A stretch of 64,000 nt of DNA from an uncultured Lachnospira sp. (GTDB taxonomy: Bacteria; Bacillota; Clostridia; Lachnospirales; Lachnospiraceae): positions 1 through 64,000 of the forward strand of contig CAJUKN010000011.1 of the NCBI GenBank assembly GCA_910587485.1, given 5' to 3'. The notes under the pieces were generated by a model. The model was not told where the DNA came from, searched no databases, and saw nothing but the letters and a program-made list of their open reading frames with translations. The position numbers were made by a program, and so were the translations under genes. Below, in pieces: positions 7,456 through 15,052 of the stretch (position 1 is the stretch's first letter; each line of letters begins with the position of its first letter).

Positions 7456-8526
7456 TTATTTACTTTTATTACAGCTTTCAATTAACTCCATAATTTTGTT
7501 AACAGCATCGCTTTGAGGGCTTGCTGCCATAGCATTGATATAAGTTTGACTGTTCGCATACAATTCATTTATGGCGTTAAGGAGTTTTTCAGGAGTGATT
7601 TCTTCTTCTTGCATTACTTCTGAATAACCATGTTCTTTAAATGATTTTGCATTGAGTATCTGGTCTCCTCTACTGGCATTGGCAGAAAGAGGAATCAGCA
7701 AATTTGGTTTTTTAAGTGCTAATAATTCACAGATTGCGTTTGCGCCAGCTCTTGAAACAACAACATCACACATAGCAAACAAATCACGAAGACGTGTGCC
7801 AACATATTCAAATTGTACATAGTCTGGTGTCTTGTCAAGACTAGGGTCTGTTTTACCTTTGCCGCATATATGGACAACTTGGTATTTTTTAAGCAATTTT
7901 TGAAGTATGCTTTTTATCGCTTCATTGACCTTAACAGAGCCAGTGCTTCCACCCATTACAAGGATAGTTGGTTTATCAGCAGTAAAGTTGCACATTCGTA
8001 AGCCTTCAAGTTCATTGCCTAAAAGTAATTCACGGCGTATTGGTGAACCTGTTAAAACAGCTTTTCCAGCAGGAAGATATGAAATCGTTTCAGGAAAGTT
8101 GCAGCAAATTTTAGTTGCTTCTCTCATTGCGATTTTATTGGCAAGACCAGGTGTCATATCCGATTCATGCGTAATGACAGGAATGCCTTTGTGTGCAGCA
8201 GCAAGAACCACAGGAACAGACACAAAACCGCCTTTTGAAAATACAATATCAGGTTTAATTTTTTTCATCAGTTTACGAGATTCACCATAACCTTTTATCA
8301 CTCGAAATGGGTCACTTAAATTTTTTAAACTTTTGTATCTCCTCAATTTTCCAGAAGAAATGCCATAGTAAGGAATATTCATATCTTCAATGAGTTGTCT
8401 TTCAATTCCAGTATAGGAACCTATATATGTAACTTCATAACCCGCTTTTTTTAAGGCAGGTAAAAGTGCAATATTAGGCGTTACATGTCCAGCAGTACCT
8501 CCACCAGTTAAAATAATACGTTTCAT
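7456..8526 (-). CDS. murG: UDP-GlcNAc:lipid I N-acetylglucosaminyltransferase
   Basis: MurG converts lipid I to lipid II on the cytoplasmic face of the membrane, the last intracellular step of peptidoglycan precursor synthesis. The 356-residue protein has the GT28/GT-B fold. The N-terminal half has the glycine-rich loop LTGGGTAGHVTPN and VFSKGGFVSVPVV. The C-terminal half has LVMGGSTGSVKVNE and the sugar-nucleotide site SRAGANAICELLALKKPNLL. The ATG at 8526 follows GGGGGA and gives the canonical MKRIILTGGG start; the longer frame to 8556 lacks a ribosome site. It is not in a division cluster here but stands alone. Confidence 0.95.
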   Translation of the reverse strand: MKRIILTGGGTAGHVTPNIALLPALKKAGYEVTYIGSYTGIERQLIEDMNIPYYGISSGKLRRYKSLKNLSDPFRVIKGYGESRKLMKKIKPDIVFSKGGFVSVPVVLAAAHKGIPVITHESDMTPGLANKIAMREATKICCNFPETISYLPAGKAVLTGSPIRRELLLGNELEGLRMCNFTADKPTILVMGGSTGSVKVNEAIKSILQKLLKKYQVVHICGKGKTDPSLDKTPDYVQFEYVGTRLRDLFAMCDVVVSRAGANAICELLALKKPNLLIPLSANASRGDQILNAKSFKEHGYSEVMQEEEITPEKLLNAINELYANSQTYINAMAASPQSDAVNKIMELIESCNKSK

Positions 8527-8653
8527 AAAAATCCCCCATTCTTGCTTAATCTGCAAGTTAATAAACAGTATACTGTTCTATGTGTAAACATAAACTTGTC
8601 AACTACATATTATTTAGTTTGTAAAACAATTTACTTTTTACGCAAGTTTTTTT

Positions 8654-8899
8654 CTAATTTTGTTCCTTATATTGTTTGAGTGCTTTGGAGAGTTGGTCAG
8701 GGCAAGATGTTGATTTAAAGCCACATTTTATCCCTTCCATTCGTTTGATAGCCTCATTGATATCCATTCCTTCAACGAGTGCAGCTACTCCTTGTGTATT
8801 GCCTGAACACCCGCCAACAAATTTAACATTGGTTACTTTGTCATTAACAACATCAAATTCAATTAATTGAGAACATACTCCACTTGTTTTATATTTCAT
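8654..8899 (-). CDS. TIGR03905-type TSCPD-domain small protein
   Basis: This 81-residue protein belongs to the small TSCPD-domain family related to the C-terminal part of some ribonucleotide reductases. Its diagnostic sequence STSCPDQLSKAL is near the C-terminus. Preceding cysteines at SGVCSQLI, GGCSGNTQG and GIKCGFKST fit the family's conserved metal-binding pattern. The length is typical. The start follows AAGGATG. The biological role of the stand-alone family is not established. Confidence 0.85.
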   Translation of the reverse strand: MKYKTSGVCSQLIEFDVVNDKVTNVKFVGGCSGNTQGVAALVEGMDINEAIKRMEGIKCGFKSTSCPDQLSKALKQYKEQN

Positions 8900-9346
8900 A
8901 ATTTATACATCCTTTCTATATTAGTTGTGTCGTTTTAGTGTTTTAAAGTCTTTAGAAAAGCCTTAAACTTTTTAATATCCAGCAAATTAATTGTCAATTT
9001 TTTTAAAAGCAAAGTATAAAGTTGATTGTAAATAATGCTTTTATAAAGTCGTAAAAAATTTATCAATAAATTTTTTACTGTGGTTATTCTATTGTAATTT
9101 TTCACATAGTAAGAAACCACAAGTTTGCGAAGCAAACTTTTATACCACAGCTTAGCTGTGGTTATTATATCATAAAACCATATATAATGGTATGTAAAAG
9201 TATATAATTTAGTTAAGATTACAACTTTTTTAAATTGTTGCTTTGCTAAGAAGATTTATGTATAATTATATGCGCATAATGATATTTATATTAAGTAATG
9301 TTGTAATGAAAAAAATAGTGAATATAGGGAAAGAGAGGCATGAATA
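8900..9346. other. Intergenic region with interspersed repeat family C
   Basis: This 447-bp stretch between divergent genes contains no convincing gene. It holds one full copy of a paired-palindrome repeat (9117-9176) and a partial copy (about 9077-9095, CTGTGGTTATTCTATTGTAA). The rest is AT-rich and presumably contains promoters for the flanking genes. Confidence 0.6.
9117..9176 (+). repeat. Intergenic repeat family C, copy 1
   Basis: This copy has two adjacent palindromes: AAGTTTGC-GAA-GCAAACTT (9121-9139) and CCACAGCT-T-AGCTGTGG (9145-9161), followed by TTATTATATCATAAA. Related copies lie at 61341-61400 and 61412-61478, more than 50 kb away. Confidence 0.75.
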
Positions 9347-10042
9347 ATGATAGGAATTATTGGCGCAATGGACGAAGAGGTGGAGCAGATTGTTCAGGTT
9401 ATGGAAGTTGAAAAAGAAGAAGTAAAAGCTTCTATGACTTTTAAAGCTGGAAAACTTGCAGGAAAAGAAGTTGTTATTGTAAGAAGTGGTATCGGTAAAG
9501 TGAATGCTGCCGTATGTACACAGATTCTTGTTGATGATTTTGGTGTGGATTATGTAATTAATACAGGGATTGCAGGTTCACTGAATGCAAAGATTGATAT
9601 TGGCGACATTGTAATTTCTTCGGATGTTCTTCACCATGATGTAGATGCTACAGGTTTTGGCTATGCAGTAGGACAGATTCCAAGAATGGATACATTATCT
9701 TTTCAGGCTGATGAACAATTGATTGAGTTGGCAAAAGCAGCATGTCAAAAGGTAATTCCATCTATAGGTGCGCATGTTGGACGTATTGTCAGTGGAGACC
9801 AATTTATATCGGACAAGGCTGTCAAAGATAGAATTACAACTAATTTTAAAGGATATTGTACAGAGATGGAAGGTGCAGCGATTGCGCAGGCTGCCTATTT
9901 GAATAAAGTACCATTTTTAATCCTTCGAGCTATTTCGGATAAGGCAGACGACAGCGCAACTGTAGATTATCCAACATTTGAAAAGCAGGCAATTTCTAAT
10001 TCAGTATTGCTTATTAAAGAATTGGTTGCAACAATCGCTTAG
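9347..10042 (+). CDS. mtnN: 5'-methylthioadenosine/S-adenosylhomocysteine nucleosidase
   Basis: This 231-residue enzyme cleaves MTA and SAH to adenine and the thioribose product, feeding methionine salvage and the activated methyl cycle. It matches the PNP/UDP family: N-terminal MIGIIGAMDEEVEQI with the catalytic glutamate, GIGKVNAAVCTQILVDDF, VINTGIAGSL, HHDVDATGFGY, and the C-terminal EMEGAAIAQAAY and RAISDKADD, with the catalytic aspartate in the last motif. The length is typical. The start follows GAGAGG with an 8-nt spacer. It is upstream of pgi on the same strand with a 126-bp gap. Confidence 0.95.
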   Translation: MIGIIGAMDEEVEQIVQVMEVEKEEVKASMTFKAGKLAGKEVVIVRSGIGKVNAAVCTQILVDDFGVDYVINTGIAGSLNAKIDIGDIVISSDVLHHDVDATGFGYAVGQIPRMDTLSFQADEQLIELAKAACQKVIPSIGAHVGRIVSGDQFISDKAVKDRITTNFKGYCTEMEGAAIAQAAYLNKVPFLILRAISDKADDSATVDYPTFEKQAISNSVLLIKELVATIA

Positions 10043-10168
10043 AATACTTGAAAAAAGCTGAATTGAGCGGTATAATAAGGTATCTGGTTTATTCTGGCAG
10101 GAAACTGATATAGGTGAAGCAGATAAACTACCTTTTGTGGGAATATTTAAGTATAAAGGAGAATTTCT

Positions 10169-11515
10169 ATGGGACAGGTTACGTTTGATTATTCTAAAGC
10201 GATGGGCTATGTCAGCCAACATGAGATTGATTCAATGAAGGCAATTACTGAGAGTGCAAGACAACTTTTATTGTCAAAGAGCGGTGCAGGTAATGATTAT
10301 CTTGGATGGATTAATCTCCCTGTAGATTATGACAAAGACGAATTTGCTAGAATTAAGGCAGCTTCTGATAAGATACGCTCTGATTCAGAAGTGCTTGTTG
10401 TTATTGGTATTGGCGGTTCTTATCTTGGAGCAAGAGCAGCAATCGAATTTTTAGGACATAATTTCTTTAATTCAGTATCAAAAGATATACGCAAAGCACC
10501 TGAAATTTATTTTGTGGGAAATAGCATTAGTTCTACATATCTTGCAGGATTGGTAGATACGATTGGCGACAGAGATTTCTCGGTAAATATTATTTCTAAG
10601 TCAGGTACAACGACAGAGCCAGCAATAGCATTTAGAGTATTTAAGAAACTTCTTGAAGAAAAGTACGGAAAAGAAGGTGCAGCTAAGAGAATTTATGCTA
10701 CAACCGATAAGGAAAAGGGAGCATTAAAAAAGCTCGCAGATGCACAAGGATATGAAGAATTTGTCGTTCCAGATGATGTAGGCGGACGTTTTTCTGTTCT
10801 TACAGCAGTTGGACTTCTTGCGATTGCAGTAAGTGGAGTAGATATTGATAAGCTTATGGAAGGTGCTGCCAGTGCAAGAAAGAGATGTATTGAAAATGAC
10901 TTTGACAGCAATGATTCAATGCAGTATGCAGCACTTCGTAACATTATGTTAAGAAAAGGTAAGCTAGTAGAAATTCTTTGTGATTATGAGCCTAGTCTTC
11001 ACTATACGCTTGAGTGGTGGAAACAGCTTATGGGTGAGTCTGAAGGTAAGGATAATAAGGGATTGTTCCCAGCAAGTGTAGACCTTACAACAGACCTTCA
11101 CTCAATGGGACAATTTATTCAAGATGGTTCAAGAATTATGTTTGAGACGGTTCTCAATGTTGAAAAGTCTTCAAGAGAGGTGCTGATTGAGAAAGAAGAG
11201 GAAGATTTAGATGGTCTTAACTATCTTGCAGGCAAATCCGTAGATTTTGTCAATAAATGTGCTATGAATGGTACGATTCTTGCTCATACAGATGGCAATA
11301 CACCAAATCTTATGGTAAAAATTCCAGAGCAAAACGAATTTTATTTAGGTGAATTATTCTATTTCTTTGAGTTTGCATGTGGACTTTCAGGTTATATACT
11401 TGGAGTAAACCCATTCAATCAGCCGGGTGTTGAAAGCTATAAGCATAATATGTTTGCGTTGCTTGGCAAGCCGGGATTTGAAGATGAAGGGGAAGCATTG
11501 AGAAAGAGATTGTAA
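10169..11515 (+). CDS. pgi: Glucose-6-phosphate isomerase
   Basis: This enzyme interconverts glucose 6-phosphate and fructose 6-phosphate in glycolysis. The 448-residue length is that of the short Gram-positive type. Family features include VIGIGGSYLGARAA, ISKSGTTTEPAIAFR, DVGGRFSVLTAVGLLAIA and the C-terminal GYILGVNPFNQPGVESYKHN with the active-site lysine. It starts 8 nt after AAAGGAG and is followed by a terminator at 11554-11586. Confidence 0.97.
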   Translation: MGQVTFDYSKAMGYVSQHEIDSMKAITESARQLLLSKSGAGNDYLGWINLPVDYDKDEFARIKAASDKIRSDSEVLVVIGIGGSYLGARAAIEFLGHNFFNSVSKDIRKAPEIYFVGNSISSTYLAGLVDTIGDRDFSVNIISKSGTTTEPAIAFRVFKKLLEEKYGKEGAAKRIYATTDKEKGALKKLADAQGYEEFVVPDDVGGRFSVLTAVGLLAIAVSGVDIDKLMEGAASARKRCIENDFDSNDSMQYAALRNIMLRKGKLVEILCDYEPSLHYTLEWWKQLMGESEGKDNKGLFPASVDLTTDLHSMGQFIQDGSRIMFETVLNVEKSSREVLIEKEEEDLDGLNYLAGKSVDFVNKCAMNGTILAHTDGNTPNLMVKIPEQNEFYLGELFYFFEFACGLSGYILGVNPFNQPGVESYKHNMFALLGKPGFEDEGEALRKRL

Positions 11516-11553
11516 TAAAAACAATTTTCTTTATTGTTTATAGTGTAAAAAAT

Positions 11554-11586
11554 GACTGATGTCACCATGTAAAGGCGGCATCAGTC
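11554..11586. terminator. Terminator shared by pgi and the convergent small gene
   Basis: GACTGATG and CATCAGTC form an 8-bp stem, extended by weaker pairs. The 3' arm overlaps the TGA stop of the convergent 90-codon gene, so the structure lies exactly at both 3' ends. Confidence 0.65.
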
Positions 11587-11853
11587 TTCTTCTATTATTT
11601 GAATTTCCATATAAGAAAATTCAATAGTCTCTATAAAATTATCTTGATTAAATCGAACTTTAGAATGTCTTTTAAAGTCTGCTATATTGGCATCAAGCCA
11701 TATAGGTTCTTGAAGGTCAAATTGATAACAAGCATCATGTACAGCATCCAATATTTTTTTTGTGCGGTTTACTTGAGAGTTGTTATTTTCAATAACAACA
11801 TCTTTAAAAGGGTGGTTGCTTTCATCATATAATTTACACCACATTTTAAACAT
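11581..11853 (-). CDS. Hypothetical 90-residue protein
   Basis: I do not recognise this family. The protein is soluble, with no signal peptide or membrane segment, and is rich in charged residues. It has a helix-like centre (TKKILDAVHDACYQFDLQEP), and a conspicuous IWLDANIADFKRHSKVRF stretch before an acidic C-terminus. The start ATG has GGAAAGGA 8 bases upstream. It lies immediately downstream of the DTD gene on the same strand, with a repeat element between them, and converges on pgi. Confidence 0.65.
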   Translation of the reverse strand: MFKMWCKLYDESNHPFKDVVIENNNSQVNRTKKILDAVHDACYQFDLQEPIWLDANIADFKRHSKVRFNQDNFIETIEFSYMEIQIIEED

Positions 11854-11880
11854 TTATTTTTGTTCCTTTCCTGCTATAGT

Positions 11881-11940
11881 CAAAGCAGATATTCGCAATC
11901 TGCTGTGCTACTTGCTCATATCCTGCTACTATCATAATGT
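11881..11940 (-). repeat. Hairpin element family A, copy 1
   Basis: Core hairpin 11884-11904: on the reverse strand AGCAGAT-TGCGAAT-ATCTGCT, a perfect 7-bp stem. The similarity to other copies, especially 33990-34055, extends to about 55 nt and includes an AGCAAGTAGCACA stretch before the hairpin and CTTTGACTATA after it. It lies just 3' of the DTD gene. Confidence 0.75.
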
Positions 11941-11946
11941 AAGTTT

Positions 11947-12399
11947 TCACTTAAAAAGTTCATCGCTATCAAGAATGATAGTAAATGGACCATCATTTTC
12001 TAGTTCAACTTTCATATCTGCACCAAATATCCCTGTTTTAACCGATTCAATCTGTCTGCGGCACATCAAGATAAATTCTTCGTATAAATGTTCTGCAAGG
12101 ACAGGCTCACAAGCCTTTATAAAACTAGGTCGATTTCCTTTTTTACAGTCTGCATAAAGTGTAAATTGACTGACAATAAGCAATTCACCACCAACATCAG
12201 CAAGTGATAAATTGGTTTTGCCATTCTCATCCTCAAATATACGCAATTTTAATGTTTTTTCGACCATTTTTGGAAGCATATTTTCATTGTCGTTCTCACC
12301 AGAACCAAACAAGATAAGAAATCCTTTGTTGATTTGTGCATATGTAGAGTTGTCTATTGTTACTTTTGCGTGATTTACACGTTGTATTACTAATCTCAT
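11947..12399 (-). CDS. dtd: D-aminoacyl-tRNA deacylase
   Basis: DTD hydrolyses D-amino acids mischarged onto tRNA, a proofreading step that keeps D-residues out of proteins. The 150-residue length is standard. It has the N-terminal MRLVIQRV, the catalytic-site motif SQFTLYADCKKGNRPSF (about residues 76-92), and the C-terminal NDGPFT, where the family more often has NDGPVT. The start follows GAAAGGATTACA. It is downstream of the phosphofructokinase gene on the same strand, with a terminator and a repeat element between. Confidence 0.95.
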   Translation of the reverse strand: MRLVIQRVNHAKVTIDNSTYAQINKGFLILFGSGENDNENMLPKMVEKTLKLRIFEDENGKTNLSLADVGGELLIVSQFTLYADCKKGNRPSFIKACEPVLAEHLYEEFILMCRRQIESVKTGIFGADMKVELENDGPFTIILDSDELFK

Positions 12400-12423
12400 T
12401 GTAATCCTTTCACATCAATAATA

Positions 12424-12464
12424 GTTTGTTAATAGTTCAAGCAAATATTTGCAATCTGCTTCAC
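12424..12464 (-). repeat. Hairpin element family A, copy 2
   Basis: Core 12439-12461: on the reverse strand AAGCAGAT-TGCAAAT-ATTTGCTT, an 8-bp stem with one G-U pair and the family loop TGCAAAT, followed by GAACTATT as in copy 1. It lies downstream of the phosphofructokinase gene. Confidence 0.7.
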
Positions 12465-12473
12465 TGAATTTAA

Positions 12474-12516
12474 GAGGCTGTTGCATTAAGCCTATTTTTG
12501 CTTAGTGCAACAGCTC
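12474..12516 (-). terminator. Terminator of the phosphofructokinase gene
   Basis: GAGCTGTTGCACTAAGC and GCTTAATGCAACAGCCTC pair in a stem of about 17 bp with an 8-nt loop on the reverse strand, 6 nt after the stop codon. The U-tract is weak but the stem is very stable. Confidence 0.75.
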
Positions 12517-12521
12517 TTTAA

Positions 12522-13757
12522 TTAAAGACTTTTCGTTAAATCAATATTAAGGTGTCTTGGTAAACCGTCAACCATAATTGGAGAAAGTTCAGCTTGAATA
12601 AGTGGTCTGATATAATGAATTAAATCTTCTGTAATAAAGTCGTCATCTGTAATCCATTCAAGAGGTACTTTCTTTTCAATATTAGCGATTTTATGAACAT
12701 CATGTGTTTCTGTAATGCACATATATGGGTCATCAGAAATTCTCTTTAATACGACAACTTTACCAGATTCATCTTCAAATGCAGCCTTAACAGCAGCACC
12801 ACCAACATTGAACGCCTCTGTAATATCTGTACGAGATGTCATATGCGCAGCACAACGCTGAAGGGTTGCAAATTCAATAGCACGTGCTTTAACACCGATT
12901 TCAGCAGCTACCTTATTGGCAAGGAATCTGGCAGTACCAGCAAGCTGTTTATGTCCAAATGCATCGACAACTTCCACATGGTCAGAAAGCTCAAATACAT
13001 AGCGACCATCTGCAACTTTAACACCTTCAGAAACAGCAATTACTAAAGACTTTCCTGCTGAACTTTTTTCTTTGACACGCTGCATAAAATGGTCAATATC
13101 AAATACCTTTTCTGGCAGATAAATTAAGTCCACACCTTCGCAGTCTTCACCTTTGGCAAGAGCGGCAGCAGCAGTAAGCCAACCTGCGTTACGTCCCATA
13201 ATTTCAACAATTGTAATAGTTGGATAATCGTATACAAGACCATCACGAATAATCTCTTTCATTGTTGCAGCAATAAATTTTGCAGCACTTCCATAGCCCG
13301 GTGTATGGTCTGTCACAGCAAGGTCATTATCAATCGTTTTTGGAACCCCCATAAACTTGATATCGCTTCCAATTAAGATAGAATAATCAGAAAGCTTTTT
13401 AATTGTATCCATAGAGTCGTTTCCGCCTATGTAGAAAAAGTATTTGATTTCTAGTTCATTTAAAATGTCAAAAATCTTATCATACGTTTCTCTGTCTGCA
13501 CTGATTTCAGGAAGCTTAAATCTACATGAACCAAGATATGAAGATGGGGTTCTTTTTAATAAGTCAATATCAATATCAGAATTAATTTTATCTGAAAGGT
13601 CTACATATTGACGGTCAAGAAGTCCCTTGATACCATGACGCATACCGTAAATTTTTTTTGCCCCTCTGTCTTTTGCTGTTTTAAATACACCAGCAAGGCT
13701 TGAATTAATTACTGATGTAGGTCCACCTGACTGACCAACAATTACATTACCAACCAT
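12522..13757 (-). CDS. pfp: 6-phosphofructokinase, PPi-dependent type
   Basis: This 411-residue enzyme phosphorylates fructose 6-phosphate. The N-terminal GQSGGPTSVINSSL loop, GGNDSMDT and PKTIDND motifs identify the PFKA superfamily. The aspartate in GGND and lysine in PKTIDND are the residues typical of pyrophosphate-using enzymes; ATP-using enzymes have GGDGS and PGTIDND. MGRNAGWLTAA is also present. The length fits the PPi/clade-B2 long type. I start at the ATG at 13757, behind GGAGG, which gives MVGNVIVG. A PPi-PFK makes this glycolytic step reversible, common in anaerobic Clostridia. Confidence 0.9.
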   Translation of the reverse strand: MVGNVIVGQSGGPTSVINSSLAGVFKTAKDRGAKKIYGMRHGIKGLLDRQYVDLSDKINSDIDIDLLKRTPSSYLGSCRFKLPEISADRETYDKIFDILNELEIKYFFYIGGNDSMDTIKKLSDYSILIGSDIKFMGVPKTIDNDLAVTDHTPGYGSAAKFIAATMKEIIRDGLVYDYPTITIVEIMGRNAGWLTAAAALAKGEDCEGVDLIYLPEKVFDIDHFMQRVKEKSSAGKSLVIAVSEGVKVADGRYVFELSDHVEVVDAFGHKQLAGTARFLANKVAAEIGVKARAIEFATLQRCAAHMTSRTDITEAFNVGGAAVKAAFEDESGKVVVLKRISDDPYMCITETHDVHKIANIEKKVPLEWITDDDFITEDLIHYIRPLIQAELSPIMVDGLPRHLNIDLTKSL

Positions 13758-13983
13758 AATTTCCTCCATTTCTCCGCATAGCGGAATACTATCGTGGAGT
13801 CTGAAAACAATTCTATAAAATGGATTGTCCAGCTCTTAATATATTATGTTATTTCACGAAGTATTTATGCAAACATGTTATCATATTTGTGCGAATTATA
13901 CAATAGCATGTTTTGCGTATTGTAATGATAGAACATAAAAGTATAGCTTATTTTGAAGAAAATATTTAATAAAGTCAAACTAA

Positions 13984-14018
13984 TTGACAACGGAATTTAG
14001 TTAGAGTATTCTAACTAA
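13984..14018 (+). promoter_or_regulatory. Promoter with palindromic operator for the ABC exporter
   Basis: TTGACA at 13984-13989, a 17-bp spacer and TATTCT at 14007-14012 form a good promoter. A perfect 8-bp inverted repeat, TTAGTTAG-AGTATT-CTAACTAA (13997-14018), overlaps the -10. This is the geometry of a repressor site. The regulator is not in the immediate neighbourhood. Confidence 0.65.
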
Positions 14019-14132
14019 AAAGATAAATTTAACAATCAATTTATACAGTAATTTATTGATAGAAATAATTTATTAGTGTATATTTGATAAAATTTTATAA
14101 AAATAGATTTACGTTATTTTTATAAACAATGC

Positions 14133-14160
14133 GCGAAGTGGATTGTAAATATCCTCTTGA
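14133..14160 (+). repeat. Hairpin element family A, copy 3
   Basis: Core 14136-14158: AAGTGGAT-TGTAAAT-ATCCTCTT. The stem has GG/CC where other copies have AG/CT or CAG/CTG, a paired change, and the 7-nt loop is conserved. It sits in the presumed 5' leader of the ABC transporter transcript. Confidence 0.65.
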
Positions 14161-14196
14161 CTTATGTAAAAAGATTCATTTGAGAAAGGAAAAAGT

Positions 14197-14913
14197 ATGA
14201 CAGGCAAAGAAAAAAATTTTTTGGAAATTGTAGATTTAAAGAAAGGTTTTGGCAGTGGAGAAACAAGGCAGGAGGTACTTCGAGGCATGAGCTTTTTTGT
14301 TGCAAAGGGAGAATTTTGCGTGCTTCTTGGACCTTCTGGTTCAGGAAAGTCTACATTGCTTAATATAATTGGCGGAATAGACAGTGCTGATTCGGGATAT
14401 ATCTCCATAAATGGTGATAAATTGAAAGATTTAGACGAAAAAAGATTGACACAGTATCGCAGAAAACATTTAGGATATGTCTTTCAAATGTATAATTTAA
14501 TTGGAAATCTAAATGTAAAAGAAAATATTGAAGTGGGTGCATATTTGTCGGATAATCCGCTTAATATTGATGAACTTCTTGGTACACTTGGTCTTTACGA
14601 CCATAGATATAAATTGCCAAATCAGCTTTCTGGCGGACAGCAGCAACGTGTATCAATTGGGCGTGCGATTGTTAAAAATCCAGATATACTACTTTGTGAT
14701 GAGCCAACAGGCGCACTAGATTATAATACATCAAAGGAAATATTGAAATTAATTGAAGATGTCAATATAAAATATGGAAACACGATTATTATGGTTACAC
14801 ATAATGAAGAGATTAAAAATATGGCAGACCATGTAATTAAGCTGCGTGATGGAATGGTTCGTTATAATGAACTTAATGCAAATAAAATTTCGGCTGCAAA
14901 TTTAGAGTGGTAA
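14197..14913 (+). CDS. ABC transporter ATP-binding protein (MacB/LolD type)
   Basis: This 238-residue nucleotide-binding subunit powers the permease encoded next. Walker A GPSGSGKSTLLN (about residue 48), Q-loop VFQMYNL, signature LSGGQQQRVSIGRA, Walker B ILLCDEPTGALD and the switch histidine in VTHNEE are all present. The subfamily handles peptides, antibiotics or lipoproteins rather than nutrient import, and the large extracytoplasmic part of the partner agrees. The start follows GAAAGGAAAAAGT. No dedicated regulator adjoins it, but a palindromic operator overlaps the promoter. Confidence 0.95.
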   Translation: MTGKEKNFLEIVDLKKGFGSGETRQEVLRGMSFFVAKGEFCVLLGPSGSGKSTLLNIIGGIDSADSGYISINGDKLKDLDEKRLTQYRRKHLGYVFQMYNLIGNLNVKENIEVGAYLSDNPLNIDELLGTLGLYDHRYKLPNQLSGGQQQRVSIGRAIVKNPDILLCDEPTGALDYNTSKEILKLIEDVNIKYGNTIIMVTHNEEIKNMADHVIKLRDGMVRYNELNANKISAANLEW

Positions 14914-15052
14914 GAAGATAGTCTATTGCAAATATAACATTTGAATGTGGCTTTAAGCTGCAAATTAGAAATGGTAAGAGTAGTAGAGGTAGATATCAAT
15001 AGTCTATGACCTAAAATCAGTGGAAAAGGTGTAAAACGAAAGGTTTAAATTT

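Larger units (their letters stand above)
13758..14196. other. Divergent intergenic region between pfp and the ABC exporter
   Basis: The left end holds the pfp leader with a TCCGC-TAT-GCGGA hairpin. The middle holds a forward promoter overlapped by a palindrome (13984-14018), and the right end a family A hairpin element (14133-14160). I see no gene. Confidence 0.65.

Noticed and set aside
8935..9135. Reverse-strand ORF of 66 codons
   Set aside because: AT-rich low-information sequence with no ribosome site, overlapping a repeat.
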